From: an uncultured Oscillospiraceae bacterium
GTDB lineage: Bacteria > Bacillota > Clostridia > Oscillospirales > Oscillospiraceae
DNA: 64,000 nucleotides
Direction: 5' to 3'
Assembly: GCA_934589675.1 (NCBI GenBank)
Contig: CAKTOF010000012.1
Location: 1-64,000 of the forward strand
In this document: in pieces, positions 33,430 to 42,090 of the stretch
Numbering within the stretch: the stretch's first letter is position 1
How the letters are laid out: every line of letters starts with the position of its first letter
Position numbers and translations under genes: made by a program
The notes under the pieces: generated by a model
Seen by the model: the letters and a program-made list of their open reading frames with translations, nothing else
Told to the model about the DNA's origin: nothing
Database searches by the model: none

Positions 33430-34908
33430 ATGGCCGAGCGCACCATTTATGAACAGATCGCGCAGCGGACCGACGGCAGCATTTATTTGAGCGTGGTCGG
33501 CCCGGTGCGCACGGGGAAGTCCACCTTCATCAAGCGGTTCATGGAAGAGCTCGTCATCCCGAACATCGACAATGTGTATCGCCGCGAGCGCGCCCGTGAC
33601 GAGCTGCCGCAGAGCGGGGCGGGGAAGACCATTATGACGGCCGAGCCGAAGTTCATCCCCGAGGAGGCCGTTGAAATCAGCCCGGACGGCGTGACGCGCC
33701 TGTCCGTCCGGCTCGTTGACACCGTCGGCTATATGATCCCCGGCGCCATGGGTGCGACGGAGGACGGACACGAGCGCATGGTCACGACGCCGTGGTTCGA
33801 CCATGAGCTGCCCATGAGCGAAGCGGCTGAGCTCGGGACAAAAAAAGTGATGGAAGATCATGCGACGCTCGGCCTTGTCGTCACAACCGACGGCACGGTC
33901 ACCGACATCCCGGCCGCAGATTATATCGACGCGACTGCGCGCTCCATCCTCGATCTGCGCGCGACGGGCAAGCCGTTCGGCGTGATCGTAAACTCCACCG
34001 ACCCCGCGGGCGAAGCCGCGCAGGCGCTTGCCGAGCAGCTGGCGCGCGAGTTCGGCGTGTGTCCGGTGACCGTCGACTGCCTGAAGATGCGGGAAAGCGA
34101 GATCACGGACATCCTGCGCGGGATCCTCGGGCAGTTCCCGCTCGGGCAGATGGAGTTTTACCTGCCCGGCTGGTTCGATTGCCTGCCGGCAGACCATCCG
34201 ATGCGGCAGGAGCTCTACAGCGCGCTGCGCGCGTGCGCCGGACGTGCGGAGACCATCGCGGGCGCAGAGACGGCCGTCCGCGGGCTGACGGAGCTGGACG
34301 CCGTCTCGTCGTGCGCAGACTATCGGGCCGATCTCGGCACGGGGACGGTGTCGGTGCGGCTGCTGTTCCCGGAGGAGCTATTTTACAGCGTGCTCGGCGA
34401 GCAGTCCGGCTTTTCCATCACGTCCGACGGCGACCTGCTTGCGCTTCTGACGCAGCTGGCTGCGGTCAAGCGCGACTATGACGCGGTCTCCGACGCGCTT
34501 GAGCAGGTGCGCGCGACGGGCTACGGCATCGTCATGCCGCGGCAGGAGCAGATGCATCTGGAGACGCCGGAGATCATCCGCCGCGGCTCGTCGTATGGCA
34601 TCAAGCTGCGCGCGAGCGCGCCGTCTATCCATATGCTGCGCGCGGACATTCAGACGGAGATCAGTCCCATGGTCGGCGACGAGAAGCAGTCGCAGGAGCT
34701 CGTCGACCGCCTGACGGCCGACTATGAGGACGACGCGGAGAAGCTCTGGAGCTCGAACATCTTCGGCAAGAGCGTATACGACCTGCTCAATGACGGCCTG
34801 ACCGGGAAGCTCACCCGAGTCGCACCTGAGTCGCGCACAAAATTCTGCGGCGCGCTTACCCGCATCATCAATGAAGGCTCCGGCGGACTCATTTGCATTA
34901 TTTTGTGA
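33430..34908 (+). CDS. spoIVA: Stage IV sporulation protein A
   Basis: A 492-residue ATPase that polymerises on the forespore to form the coat basement layer. VVGPVRTGKSTFIKRF is the Walker A segment, VDTVGYMIPGAMG follows, and the C-terminus ends GGLICIIL as in other SpoIVA proteins. The ATG at 33430 behind AAGGAGG gives the same length as the Bacillus subtilis protein. A CATACAAAG element at 33366-33374 resembles a sigma-E -10 box, but no good -35 match was found, so mother-cell control is inferred from the gene rather than the promoter. Confidence 0.96.
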   Translation: MAERTIYEQIAQRTDGSIYLSVVGPVRTGKSTFIKRFMEELVIPNIDNVYRRERARDELPQSGAGKTIMTAEPKFIPEEAVEISPDGVTRLSVRLVDTVGYMIPGAMGATEDGHERMVTTPWFDHELPMSEAAELGTKKVMEDHATLGLVVTTDGTVTDIPAADYIDATARSILDLRATGKPFGVIVNSTDPAGEAAQALAEQLAREFGVCPVTVDCLKMRESEITDILRGILGQFPLGQMEFYLPGWFDCLPADHPMRQELYSALRACAGRAETIAGAETAVRGLTELDAVSSCADYRADLGTGTVSVRLLFPEELFYSVLGEQSGFSITSDGDLLALLTQLAAVKRDYDAVSDALEQVRATGYGIVMPRQEQMHLETPEIIRRGSSYGIKLRASAPSIHMLRADIQTEISPMVGDEKQSQELVDRLTADYEDDAEKLWSSNIFGKSVYDLLNDGLTGKLTRVAPESRTKFCGALTRIINEGSGGLICIIL

Positions 34909-35051
34909 TTTTTGAAAGTGAAATTGCAGGAATTGCAAATCAAAAAAACCAAAATGACGTGATAATTTCACATAATTTCGTTTACAAACGGATAAAACAA
35001 ATGTAAATTGCAAAAATCAGCTGCAAGACTTGCGAAAATTCGGATTTCAAC

Positions 35052-35080
35052 TTGCAAAACTGAATTCGGGATGATAGAAT
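35052..35080 (+). promoter_or_regulatory. Promoter of gdhA
   Basis: TTGCAA at 35052-35057 and TAGAAT at 35075-35080, 17-base spacer, with a TGA extended -10 element. It lies in a 237-base A/T-rich intergenic region holding no other recognisable gene. The leader is about 60 bases. Confidence 0.72.
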
Positions 35081-35145
35081 GCATTCAGAAACTGTCAGAA
35101 ATCAACCTGTGAGATGAATTCACAAATACAAAGGAGAGTGTCCAA

Positions 35146-36492
35146 GTGGCGATCAATAACGCATATCTCTCGGAGGTTTATTCCGAGCTTGCCGCCCGCA
35201 ATGCCGGGCAGAAGGAATTTCTTCAGGCCGTGGATGAGGTGCTTGCGAGCATCGAGCCCGTCGTGGCCGCGCATCCGGAGTTTGAAAAGGCCGGCCTCAT
35301 CGAGCGCCTTGTCGAGCCGGAGCGCACGATCATGTTCCGCGTGCCGTGGGTCGACGACAGCGGCAAGGTGCGCGTGAACCGCGGCTACCGCGTCCAGTTC
35401 AACTCGGCCATCGGCCCGTACAAGGGCGGCCTGCGCTTCCACCCGAGCGTCAACCTGTCCATCATCAAATTCCTCGGCTTTGAGCAGATCTTCAAGAACT
35501 CCCTGACCGGCCTGCCCATGGGCGGCGGCAAGGGCGGCTCGGACTTTGACCCGCACGGCAAGTCCGACAATGAGGTCATGCGCTTCTGCCAGAGCTTCAT
35601 GACCGAGCTCTACCGCCATGTCGGCGCGGACTGCGACGTCCCGGCCGGCGACATCGGCGTCGGCGGCCGCGAGGTCGGCTATCTCTTCGGCCAGTACAAG
35701 CGCATCCGCAACGAGTTCACCGGCGTTCTGACCGGCAAGGGCATCCCGTTCGGCGGCTCGCTCGCGCGCACGGAGGCCACGGGCTACGGCCTGTGCTACT
35801 TTACCGACGAGATGCTGCGCGACAACGGAAAGAGCTTTGAAGGCTGCCGCGTCGTCGTCTCCGGCTCCGGCAACGTCGCCACCTATGCCAACCAGAAGGC
35901 GACCGAGCTCGGCGGCACCGTCGTGGCCATGAGCGATTCCTCGGGCTATATCGTCGACGAAAACGGTATCGACTATAAGCTCATCAAAGAGATCAAGGAG
36001 GTCCGCCGCGCCCGCATCAGCGCGTACCTCGAGTATGTCCCCGGCGCGAAGTTCGTTCCGGGAAGCGACGGCATCTGGTCCGTCCCGTGCGACATCGCCC
36101 TGCCGTGCGCCACGCAGAACGAGCTTGGCCTTGCCGGCGCCGAGGCGCTCGTGGCAAACGGCTGCTTCGCCGTGGCCGAGGGCGCGAACATGCCCTCGAC
36201 GCCGGAGGCGGTCGAGTATCTTCAGGGCAAGGGCCTGCTCTTTGCGCCGGCCAAAGCGTCCAACGCCGGCGGCGTGGCCACGAGCGGCCTTGAGATGAGC
36301 CAGAACTCGCTGCGCCTTTCCTGGTCGTTCGACGAGGTCGACGAGCGCCTGCACGGCATCATGCGCAGCATCTATGCAAATGCCGCCGCCGCGGCCGAGC
36401 AGTACGGCTGCAAGGGCAACCTCGTCGCCGGCGCAAACATCGCGGGCTTCACGAAGGTCGCAAACGCGATGCTCTCGCAGGGGATCGTCTGA
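35146..36492 (+). CDS. gdhA: NADP-type glutamate dehydrogenase
   Basis: A 448-residue hexameric enzyme interconverting 2-oxoglutarate plus ammonia and glutamate. GPYKGGLRFHPSVN, LPMGGGKGGSDFDPHGKSD (substrate lysines), and the Rossmann segment VVVSGSGNVATYANQKA are diagnostic of the 450-residue class. The GTG at 35146 follows AAGGAGAG. A strong terminator follows, so it is a single-gene unit. Confidence 0.96.
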   Translation: MAINNAYLSEVYSELAARNAGQKEFLQAVDEVLASIEPVVAAHPEFEKAGLIERLVEPERTIMFRVPWVDDSGKVRVNRGYRVQFNSAIGPYKGGLRFHPSVNLSIIKFLGFEQIFKNSLTGLPMGGGKGGSDFDPHGKSDNEVMRFCQSFMTELYRHVGADCDVPAGDIGVGGREVGYLFGQYKRIRNEFTGVLTGKGIPFGGSLARTEATGYGLCYFTDEMLRDNGKSFEGCRVVVSGSGNVATYANQKATELGGTVVAMSDSSGYIVDENGIDYKLIKEIKEVRRARISAYLEYVPGAKFVPGSDGIWSVPCDIALPCATQNELGLAGAEALVANGCFAVAEGANMPSTPEAVEYLQGKGLLFAPAKASNAGGVATSGLEMSQNSLRLSWSFDEVDERLHGIMRSIYANAAAAAEQYGCKGNLVAGANIAGFTKVANAMLSQGIV

Positions 36493-36507
36493 CAGGGAAC
36501 ATGAAGA

Positions 36508-36541
36508 GGCCGCGCATCCGGTTGGATGCGCGGCCTTTTTT
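36508..36541 (+). terminator. Terminator after gdhA
   Basis: Perfect 12-bp stem GGCCGCGCATCC / GGATGCGCGGCC with a GGTT loop and six T. Confidence 0.93.
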
Positions 36542-36548
36542 GGCGCAA

Positions 36549-36584
36549 ATAAAAAAAGCCATCGCAAGCGATGCTTGCGATGGC
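36549..36584 (-). terminator. Terminator of tRNA-Arg
   Basis: Reading the minus strand, GCCATCGCAAGC and GCTTGCGATGGC form a 12-bp stem (36584-36573 with 36569-36558) with a 3-base loop, followed by a seven-T run. It begins directly after the encoded CCA. Confidence 0.9.
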
Positions 36585-36661
36585 TGGTACGGCAGAAGGG
36601 ACTCGAACCCCCGACCTACTGATTCGTAGTCAGTCACTCTATCCAACTGAGCTACTGCCGC
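36585..36661 (-). tRNA. tRNA-Arg (anticodon ACG)
   Basis: A 77-base cloverleaf on the minus strand. Acceptor GCGGCAG pairs with CTGCCGT (G-U at position 1-72). AGCTCAGTTGGATAGAGT forms the D arm, CTGACTACGAATCAG the anticodon arm with ACG, and GGGGGTTCGAGTCCC the T arm. The 3' CCA is encoded. The wobble A is expected to become inosine and read CGU/CGC/CGA. Confidence 0.97.
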
Positions 36662-36686
36662 ATACGCACGATCAACGTGCCTAAGT

Positions 36687-36715
36687 ATACTAGCACAGCT
36701 TTTTGAAAAATGCAA
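36687..36715 (-). promoter_or_regulatory. Promoter of tRNA-Arg
   Basis: Minus strand TTGCAT (36715-36710) and TAGTAT (36692-36687), 17-base spacer, about 25 bases before the mature tRNA. Confidence 0.75.
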
Positions 36716-36772
36716 GTGCTTTTTTTCGAAATCTTTACACGGCGGCAGAGAAATGTGTTAGACTGTATGTAA

Positions 36773-36790
36773 AGCCGGTTTGACCCGGCT
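36773..36790 (-). terminator. Weak hairpin at the end of the small YtxH-like gene
   Basis: Arms AGCCGG / CCGGCT with a 6-base loop, followed on the minus strand by TTTAC. It is a possible weak terminator that touches the stop codon region. Confidence 0.4.
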
Positions 36791-36953
36791 AGCCGCAGAG
36801 GCAGTCCATGGCGCGCTCGAACGAGCGCTCCAGCTCATGCGCGGCCTGCTTCGCCTTCCGGCGGATGCACTTCTGGTCGGGCATCATGCACCCGGCGGCC
36901 GCGCCCACGGCCATGCCGACGCCAAGCCCTGCGAAAAATGCGCCCAGCTTCAT
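36789..36953 (-). CDS. Small YtxH-like membrane-anchored protein, 54 aa
   Basis: The minus-strand ATG at 36953 follows AAGGGGTGA and opens a 54-residue frame. An N-terminal glycine/alanine-rich helix (FFAGLGVGMAVGAAAGCMM, about residues 6-24) is followed by a charged amphipathic helix with KCIRRKAKQAAHELERSFERA and a CLCG end. This layout resembles YtxH-type proteins. Function unknown. It is too short for most ORF finders; the ribosome-binding site and amphipathic pattern support it. Confidence 0.6.
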   Translation of the reverse strand: MKLGAFFAGLGVGMAVGAAAGCMMPDQKCIRRKAKQAAHELERSFERAMDCLCG

Positions 36954-37013
36954 GAAAATCACCCCTTACGCATTCAGTATTCCCGCCGCAAGGCGGTATA
37001 AACGGAGGAAATT

Positions 37014-38273
37014 ATGGGTCTTTTGATCAAAAACGCCGTGTCGGCGCTGACCGGCGCGCCGCTTTGTGTGCTGTGTGACGGCGGAAAAATCTGCGAAATT
37101 GCGGAAAAAATCGACGAAACGGGCCACGAGGTGCTCGACGCAGCGGGCCTGACGCTCGCGCCGGGACTTGTCGACCTGCATGTGCACTTCCGCGATCCCG
37201 GCTTTACGGAGAAGGAGGACATCCTGACCGGCGCGGCCGCGGCGGCCGCGGGCGGGTTCACGACCGTCGCGTGTATGCCGAACACGAAGCCCGTGTGCGA
37301 CAGCCCGGAGACCGTGCAGTACATCCTTGCGCGCGCGGAGCGCGCCGCCTGCCGCGTTTTTCCCATCGGCGCGGTTACGCTTGGGGAAAAGGGCGAGACG
37401 CTGACGGACTTTGACGCGCTGCGCGCATCCGGCGCCTGCGCGTTTTCTGACGACGGCGTGCCCGTTATGTCCGACGAGATCATGCGCCGGGCCATGGAAG
37501 CGGCCACGCGCCTTGGCACGATGGTCATCTCGCACTGCGAGGACGCGGACATGGTGAAGAATTACGCCTGCAACGAGGGCAGGATCTCGCGCCTGCTCGG
37601 CATCCCCGGCCGCCCGGCCGAGGCGGAGGACAAAATGGTGCGGCGCGACTGCCGTCTCGCGCTTGAGACGGGCGCGCGCGTACACATTGCCCATGTGTCC
37701 ACGGCCGGCGCCGTCGACGCCATCCGCAGGGCAAAGGCCGCCGGCGCGCGCGTGACGGCCGAGACGTGCCCGCAGTATTTTATCTACACGGAGGAGCTCG
37801 TCCCGGCCAAGGGCACGATGGCGCGCGTCAACCCGCCGCTTCGCACGGAGGCAGACCGGCAGGCGATCCTGGCCGCTGTGCTCGACGGCACGATCGACAT
37901 CATCGTGACCGACCACGCCCCGCACACGGACGCGGAAAAATCGCGCCCGCTGACCGAAGCGCCGAGCGGCATGGTCGGCCTTGAGACGAGCTTTGCCGCG
38001 TGCATGACGCACCTTGTCCGGCCGGGGCTTCTGACGCTGCAGGAGCTTCTGGAGAGAATGTCCGCGCGGCCGTCACGCCTCATCGGCTGGGCAGGCGGGA
38101 GACTTGACGCCGGCGCACCGGCCGACCTTGTGCTCTTTGACCCGGACGAGGAGTGGACGGTCGACCCGGCCGCATTCCGGTCAAAGGCACACAACACGCC
38201 CTTTGCCGGGGAAAAATTGTTTGGCCGCGTAAAATCTACGATATGTGGTGGAAAAGTGACTTTTCAGGCCTGA
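37014..38273 (+). CDS. pyrC: Dihydroorotase
   Basis: A 419-residue class I dihydroorotase that closes carbamoyl-aspartate to dihydroorotate. Zinc motif DLHVHFRDPG (about residues 58-67), CMPNTKPVCD, SHCED, HIAHVST, ETCPQYF, and VTDHAPHTDAEK with the catalytic Asp. Length is normal. It leads the pyrimidine cluster. pyrB and pyrE are not in the window, and no PyrR-type attenuator is visible in the short leader. Confidence 0.96.
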   Translation: MGLLIKNAVSALTGAPLCVLCDGGKICEIAEKIDETGHEVLDAAGLTLAPGLVDLHVHFRDPGFTEKEDILTGAAAAAAGGFTTVACMPNTKPVCDSPETVQYILARAERAACRVFPIGAVTLGEKGETLTDFDALRASGACAFSDDGVPVMSDEIMRRAMEAATRLGTMVISHCEDADMVKNYACNEGRISRLLGIPGRPAEAEDKMVRRDCRLALETGARVHIAHVSTAGAVDAIRRAKAAGARVTAETCPQYFIYTEELVPAKGTMARVNPPLRTEADRQAILAAVLDGTIDIIVTDHAPHTDAEKSRPLTEAPSGMVGLETSFAACMTHLVRPGLLTLQELLERMSARPSRLIGWAGGRLDAGAPADLVLFDPDEEWTVDPAAFRSKAHNTPFAGEKLFGRVKSTICGGKVTFQA

Positions 38274-38289
38274 GACTTTGTGCTATACT
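38261..38289 (+). promoter_or_regulatory. Possible internal promoter for pyrF-pyrK-pyrD
   Basis: TTTTCA at 38261-38266, a 17-base spacer and TATACT at 38284-38289 with a TGC extended -10. It overlaps the end of pyrC. Moderate match only. Confidence 0.45.
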
Positions 38290-38324
38290 CATACTAAATA
38301 TTGAATGGACAGGAGAGGATCACC

Positions 38325-39248
38325 TTGTCGATCGAACTGCTTCAGGAGAAGATCCGCAAAAAGAAAAACCCGACCGTGCTTGGCCTTGACCCGCGGCCGG
38401 AGTACATCCCGCAGGCGGTCATCGACCGCAATCTGGCCGAGTACGGCCAGACGCCCACGGGCATGGCGAACGCGTATATCGAGTTCTGCCATGGCCTCAT
38501 CGACGCGCTCGAGCCCGTCGTTCCGGCCGTGAAGCCGCAGAGTGCCTGCTTTGAGGTGCTCGGCCACGAGGGCGTGCGCGCGCTCGAGGACGTGACGGCC
38601 TATGCAAAAAGCCGCGGCCTTTACGTCATCATGGACGCCAAGCGCGGCGACATCGGCGTGAGCGCGGAGTCGTACGCCCGCGCCTACCTCGGCAAGACCA
38701 TGATCGGCGGCACGGCCTACGCGCCGTTTGACGCCGACGCCGTCACGGTGAACGGCTATCTCGGCTCGGACGGCATCACGCCGTTCACGGAGCTTTGCAA
38801 ATCGGACGATAAAGCCATTTTCCTGCTCGTCAAGACGAGCAACAAGTCCTCGCGCGAGGTGCAGGATCTCCTCACGGGCGACCGGCTGATGTACACGGTC
38901 ATGGCCGACCTTGCCATGCGCCTGTCCGGCGAGCTCATCGGCCAAAGCGGCTACAGCGCCATCGGCGCCGTCGTCGGCGCGACGCACCCGGACGTGCTGC
39001 GCGAGCTGCGCCGGAAATATGACCAGCTGTTTTTCCTCGTGCCCGGCTACGGCGCGCAGGGCGCCGGCGCGGCGGACGTGCAGTACGTGTTCGACCGCTT
39101 CGGCCACGGCGCGATCATCAACGCCTCGCGCTCACTCATGTGCGCGTGGAAAAAGACGGGTGCGGACGGTGCGGATTATCCCGAAGCCTCGCGCCGCGCG
39201 GCCGAAGAGATGAAAAACGAGCTGTCGGCCTTCGTGCAGGTGCTGTGA
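38325..39248 (+). CDS. pyrF: Orotidine 5'-phosphate decarboxylase (type 2)
   Basis: A 307-residue enzyme making UMP from OMP. LGLDPRPEYIP, KPQSACFEVLG and the catalytic VIMDAKRGDIGVSAE (Asp-Lys-Asp set) are typical of the longer type 2 family. The TTG at 38325 is chosen because AGGAGAGG ends six bases before it; an ATG at 38301 has no site. It overlaps pyrK by TGATG. Confidence 0.95.
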   Translation: MSIELLQEKIRKKKNPTVLGLDPRPEYIPQAVIDRNLAEYGQTPTGMANAYIEFCHGLIDALEPVVPAVKPQSACFEVLGHEGVRALEDVTAYAKSRGLYVIMDAKRGDIGVSAESYARAYLGKTMIGGTAYAPFDADAVTVNGYLGSDGITPFTELCKSDDKAIFLLVKTSNKSSREVQDLLTGDRLMYTVMADLAMRLSGELIGQSGYSAIGAVVGATHPDVLRELRRKYDQLFFLVPGYGAQGAGAADVQYVFDRFGHGAIINASRSLMCAWKKTGADGADYPEASRRAAEEMKNELSAFVQVL

Positions 39249-39985
39249 TGGAGACGAATTTTCCGGTCGTAAGGGCCGAACGCTTCGGCGTTTACTGCGC
39301 GCTGACCATTGAGGCTGCCGCGCTGTGCGAGGCGGCGCTCCCGGGGCGCTTCCTGCATTTTCGCTGCGGAGAAAAAATGCTCCGCCGCCCCATCAGCATC
39401 TGTGACGTCCACGCGCCGAACATCACGGTCATCTTTGAAATCAAGGGCGAGGGAACCAAGTGGCTCGCCGCGCGAAAGCCGGGCGACGAGCTCGACGTGC
39501 TCGGCCCGCTCGGCCACGGATTCCCGGAAATCCCGGGCCGCGTCCTCGTCGCCGGCGGCGGCATCGGTGCGGCGCCCATGCTGCTCACCGCCCGCCGCGC
39601 GCAGGCGTGCGACGCCGTTATGGGCTTCCGCTCGCGCGACCGGGTGCTGCTGGCCGATGAATTTGAGGCCGTGTGCGATGCAGTCAAATGGATGAGCGAC
39701 GACGGCTCGTTCGGCGAGAAGGGATTTGTCGCATCCGGCGTCGCGGAGATGCTTGCAAAGCGGGACTATGCCGCCGTGCTCGCCTGCGGGCCGCAGATCA
39801 TGCTGCGCACCGTCGCCGAGGCTGCGGAAAAGGCGGGCGTCCCGTGCTATGTCAGCATGGAGCAGCGCATGGGCTGCGGCATCGGCGCGTGCCTCGTCTG
39901 CTCGTGCGCCACAAAGGACGGCTACCGCCGCGCCTGCAAGGACGGGCCGGTATTTGATGCGAAGGAGGTCGACTGGAATGCCTGA
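39248..39985 (+). CDS. pyrK: Dihydroorotate dehydrogenase electron-transfer subunit
   Basis: A 245-residue flavoprotein that passes electrons from PyrD to NAD+. An FAD domain (RRPISICDV near residues 40-48), an NAD domain (VAGGGIGAAPMLL), and a C-terminal [2Fe-2S] site in CGIGACLVCSC ... CKDGPVF. The start overlaps pyrF; the end overlaps pyrD by 8 bases. It defines the class 1B dihydroorotate dehydrogenase, common in anaerobic Firmicutes. Confidence 0.95.
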   Translation: METNFPVVRAERFGVYCALTIEAAALCEAALPGRFLHFRCGEKMLRRPISICDVHAPNITVIFEIKGEGTKWLAARKPGDELDVLGPLGHGFPEIPGRVLVAGGGIGAAPMLLTARRAQACDAVMGFRSRDRVLLADEFEAVCDAVKWMSDDGSFGEKGFVASGVAEMLAKRDYAAVLACGPQIMLRTVAEAAEKAGVPCYVSMEQRMGCGIGACLVCSCATKDGYRRACKDGPVFDAKEVDWNA

Positions 39986-40889
39986 TCTTTCCGTGAACCT
40001 CTGCGGCGTCACGCTGAAAAACCCCATCGTCGCCGCGTCCGGCACGTTTGGCTTCGGCCGCGAGTTTGAGGATTATTTTGACCTTTCCGAGATCGGCGCC
40101 ATCTGCGTCAAGGGTCTGACCGTCGCTCCGCGGCAGGGCAACCCGCCCCCGCGCATCGCCGAGACGCCGTCCGGCATGCTCAACAGCGTCGGACTTCAAA
40201 ACCCCGGCGTCGACGCGTTCTGCGAGCGCGAGATGCCGCATCTGAAAAACTGCGGCACGAAGATCATCGCCAACATTTCCGGCAACACGCCGGAGGAATT
40301 TCAGATTCTGGCCGAGAAGGTGACGGCGGCGGGCGTCGACCTCATCGAGGTCAACATCTCCTGCCCGAACATCCACTGCGGCGGCGCCGCATTCGGTATG
40401 CACACGGACACGACGGAGGCGGCCACGCGCGCGGCGAAGGCCGGCGCGGGCGTGCCGGTCATCGTGAAGCTCTCGCCGAACGTGACGGACATCTGCGAGA
40501 TCGCCCGCGCGGCCGAGGCCGCCGGCGCCGACGGACTGAGCCTCATCAACACGCTGCTCGGCATGCGCATTGACCTTGACACGCGCCGGCCAATCCTGCG
40601 CAACAACACGGGCGGCCTGTCCGGCCCGGCCGTGCTGCCGGTCGCCGTGCGCATGATCTGGCAGGTGGCAAATGCCGTCAGGCTGCCGATCCTCGGCATG
40701 GGCGGCGTCAGCTCCGGGCGCGACGCAGCCGAGCTGATGCTCGCGGGCGCGGACGCTGTCGGCGTCGGCGCGGAGAACCTCGTCGATCCCATGGCCTGCG
40801 TCCGAATCCGGGACGAGCTGGAGCAGTATCTGACGGAGCACCGCGTGAGTGCCGCGCGCGACCTGACGGGCGGCGTCATCGCGTACTGA
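39978..40889 (+). CDS. pyrD: Dihydroorotate dehydrogenase catalytic subunit (class 1B)
   Basis: A 303-residue FMN enzyme oxidising dihydroorotate to orotate. AASGTFGFGREFEDYFDL, ICVKGLT, NSVGLQNPGVD and VEVNISCPNIHCGG with the catalytic cysteine, then GMGGVSSGRDA. The ATG at 39978 follows AAGGAGG; a longer frame starting in pyrK is rejected. It works with PyrK. Confidence 0.96.
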   Translation: MPDLSVNLCGVTLKNPIVAASGTFGFGREFEDYFDLSEIGAICVKGLTVAPRQGNPPPRIAETPSGMLNSVGLQNPGVDAFCEREMPHLKNCGTKIIANISGNTPEEFQILAEKVTAAGVDLIEVNISCPNIHCGGAAFGMHTDTTEAATRAAKAGAGVPVIVKLSPNVTDICEIARAAEAAGADGLSLINTLLGMRIDLDTRRPILRNNTGGLSGPAVLPVAVRMIWQVANAVRLPILGMGGVSSGRDAAELMLAGADAVGVGAENLVDPMACVRIRDELEQYLTEHRVSAARDLTGGVIAY

Positions 40890-40910
40890 CCGTAAGAAAA
40901 GAGAACCGAT

Positions 40911-42059
40911 ATGACAAAGATCTATCTCATCCGGCACGCGGAGGCGGAGGGGAACGTCTACCGACGCATCCACGGCCAATATGATTCGCTCGTGACCGAA
41001 AACGGCAAAAAGCAGATCGCAGCGCTGGCCAAACGGTTTGAAAACGTGCCCATCGCGGCGTGCTATTCCTCCGACCTCACGCGCACGAAGCTGACGGCGC
41101 AGGCCATCTGCGTGCCGCACCATCTCACGCTCCAGACAGATCCGCGCTTCCGTGAGGTCAATATGGGCATCTGGGAGGAGCACACGTTCGGCGAGATCGC
41201 GCACACGGAGCCAGAGGAATTGAGCCGCTTCAACAACGATCCGGAGCACTGGCTCGTGGAGGGAAGCGAGCCGTTCGACGTCTACACGGGCCGCTTCCTC
41301 GAGGCCATGACCGAAAAAGCGCAGGCGCATCCCGGCCAGACCATCGCCATCGTCGCACACGGCGCTGTCATCCGCGGCATTTTGCAGCGGCTGTTCTTCT
41401 ACGGCGACAAGGAGCAGGCCGGCCACTGCGACAATACGGGCGTCGCGCTCCTCACCTATGAGGATGGCAAATACACGCTGGAATACTACAACGACAACTC
41501 GCATCTGACGGACAGCATCTCCACGCTCGCGCGCCAGCACTGGTGGCGCAAGGAGACGGGGCAGTCGTATGATACGAATGTCCGCTTTGAGCCGCTTTCG
41601 GACGAGCAGACCTACCTCGACGCCAGAAGCGACGCGTGGAGGACAGTCTACGGCGATCTGGACGGCTACAAGCCCGACGGCTTCTGGCGCGATGCGCGCG
41701 ATGCCGCGCGGCGCGACCCGCAGACGCTTGCACAGGCGATTTTGTCCGGGGAGAACGTCGGCCTCATCCAGCTTGACCCGGATCGGTTCGCGTCACAGCA
41801 GATCGGCTACATCCCGTTTTTGTACGTCAGCCCGGCGTGGCGCGGGAAGGAGCTCGGCGTACAGCTGCTCGGCCATGCCGTCGGGTACTATCGCCCGCTG
41901 GGGCGGACGAAATTGCAGCTGAGCGTCGCAAAGCAGAACGCAGCCGCGCTGCATTTTTATGATAAGCACGGATTTCGCCCCATCGGCAAGACGCCCGGCG
42001 CGCACGGCGATCTGCTGCTGATGGAGAAGAACATCGACCTGAAGCAATACGGCATCTGA
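40911..42059 (+). CDS. Histidine phosphatase fused to GNAT acetyltransferase
   Basis: A 382-residue two-domain protein. The N-terminal half (about 1-200) is a phosphoglycerate-mutase-like phosphatase with the phosphohistidine motif LIRHAEAEGN, EVNMGIWEE, and the second histidine in VAHGAVIRGIL. The C-terminal half (about 210-382) looks like a GNAT acetyltransferase, with FLYVSPAWRGKELGVQLL (acetyl-CoA loop) and NAAALHFYDKHGFRPIG. The reading frame is continuous with no gap. Substrates are unknown. Confidence 0.85.
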   Translation: MTKIYLIRHAEAEGNVYRRIHGQYDSLVTENGKKQIAALAKRFENVPIAACYSSDLTRTKLTAQAICVPHHLTLQTDPRFREVNMGIWEEHTFGEIAHTEPEELSRFNNDPEHWLVEGSEPFDVYTGRFLEAMTEKAQAHPGQTIAIVAHGAVIRGILQRLFFYGDKEQAGHCDNTGVALLTYEDGKYTLEYYNDNSHLTDSISTLARQHWWRKETGQSYDTNVRFEPLSDEQTYLDARSDAWRTVYGDLDGYKPDGFWRDARDAARRDPQTLAQAILSGENVGLIQLDPDRFASQQIGYIPFLYVSPAWRGKELGVQLLGHAVGYYRPLGRTKLQLSVAKQNAAALHFYDKHGFRPIGKTPGAHGDLLLMEKNIDLKQYGI

Positions 42060-42090
42060 GTCCGCTTGAAAGCAAAGGAGAATGAGCACG

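Noticed and set aside
36735..36765. Plus-strand promoter TTTACA ... TAGACT upstream of the pyrC region
   Set aside because: The spacer is 19 bases and transcription would run antisense through the small YtxH-like gene. Possible but not supported well enough to list.
36954..37013. PyrR-type attenuator before pyrC
   Set aside because: The leader is short and shows no PyrR-binding loop or terminator/antiterminator pair.
39852..41540. 562-residue minus-strand frame opposite pyrD and the phosphatase fusion
   Set aside because: Antisense shadow; Arg/Ala/Asp-rich with no domain, and the plus-strand genes there are unambiguous.
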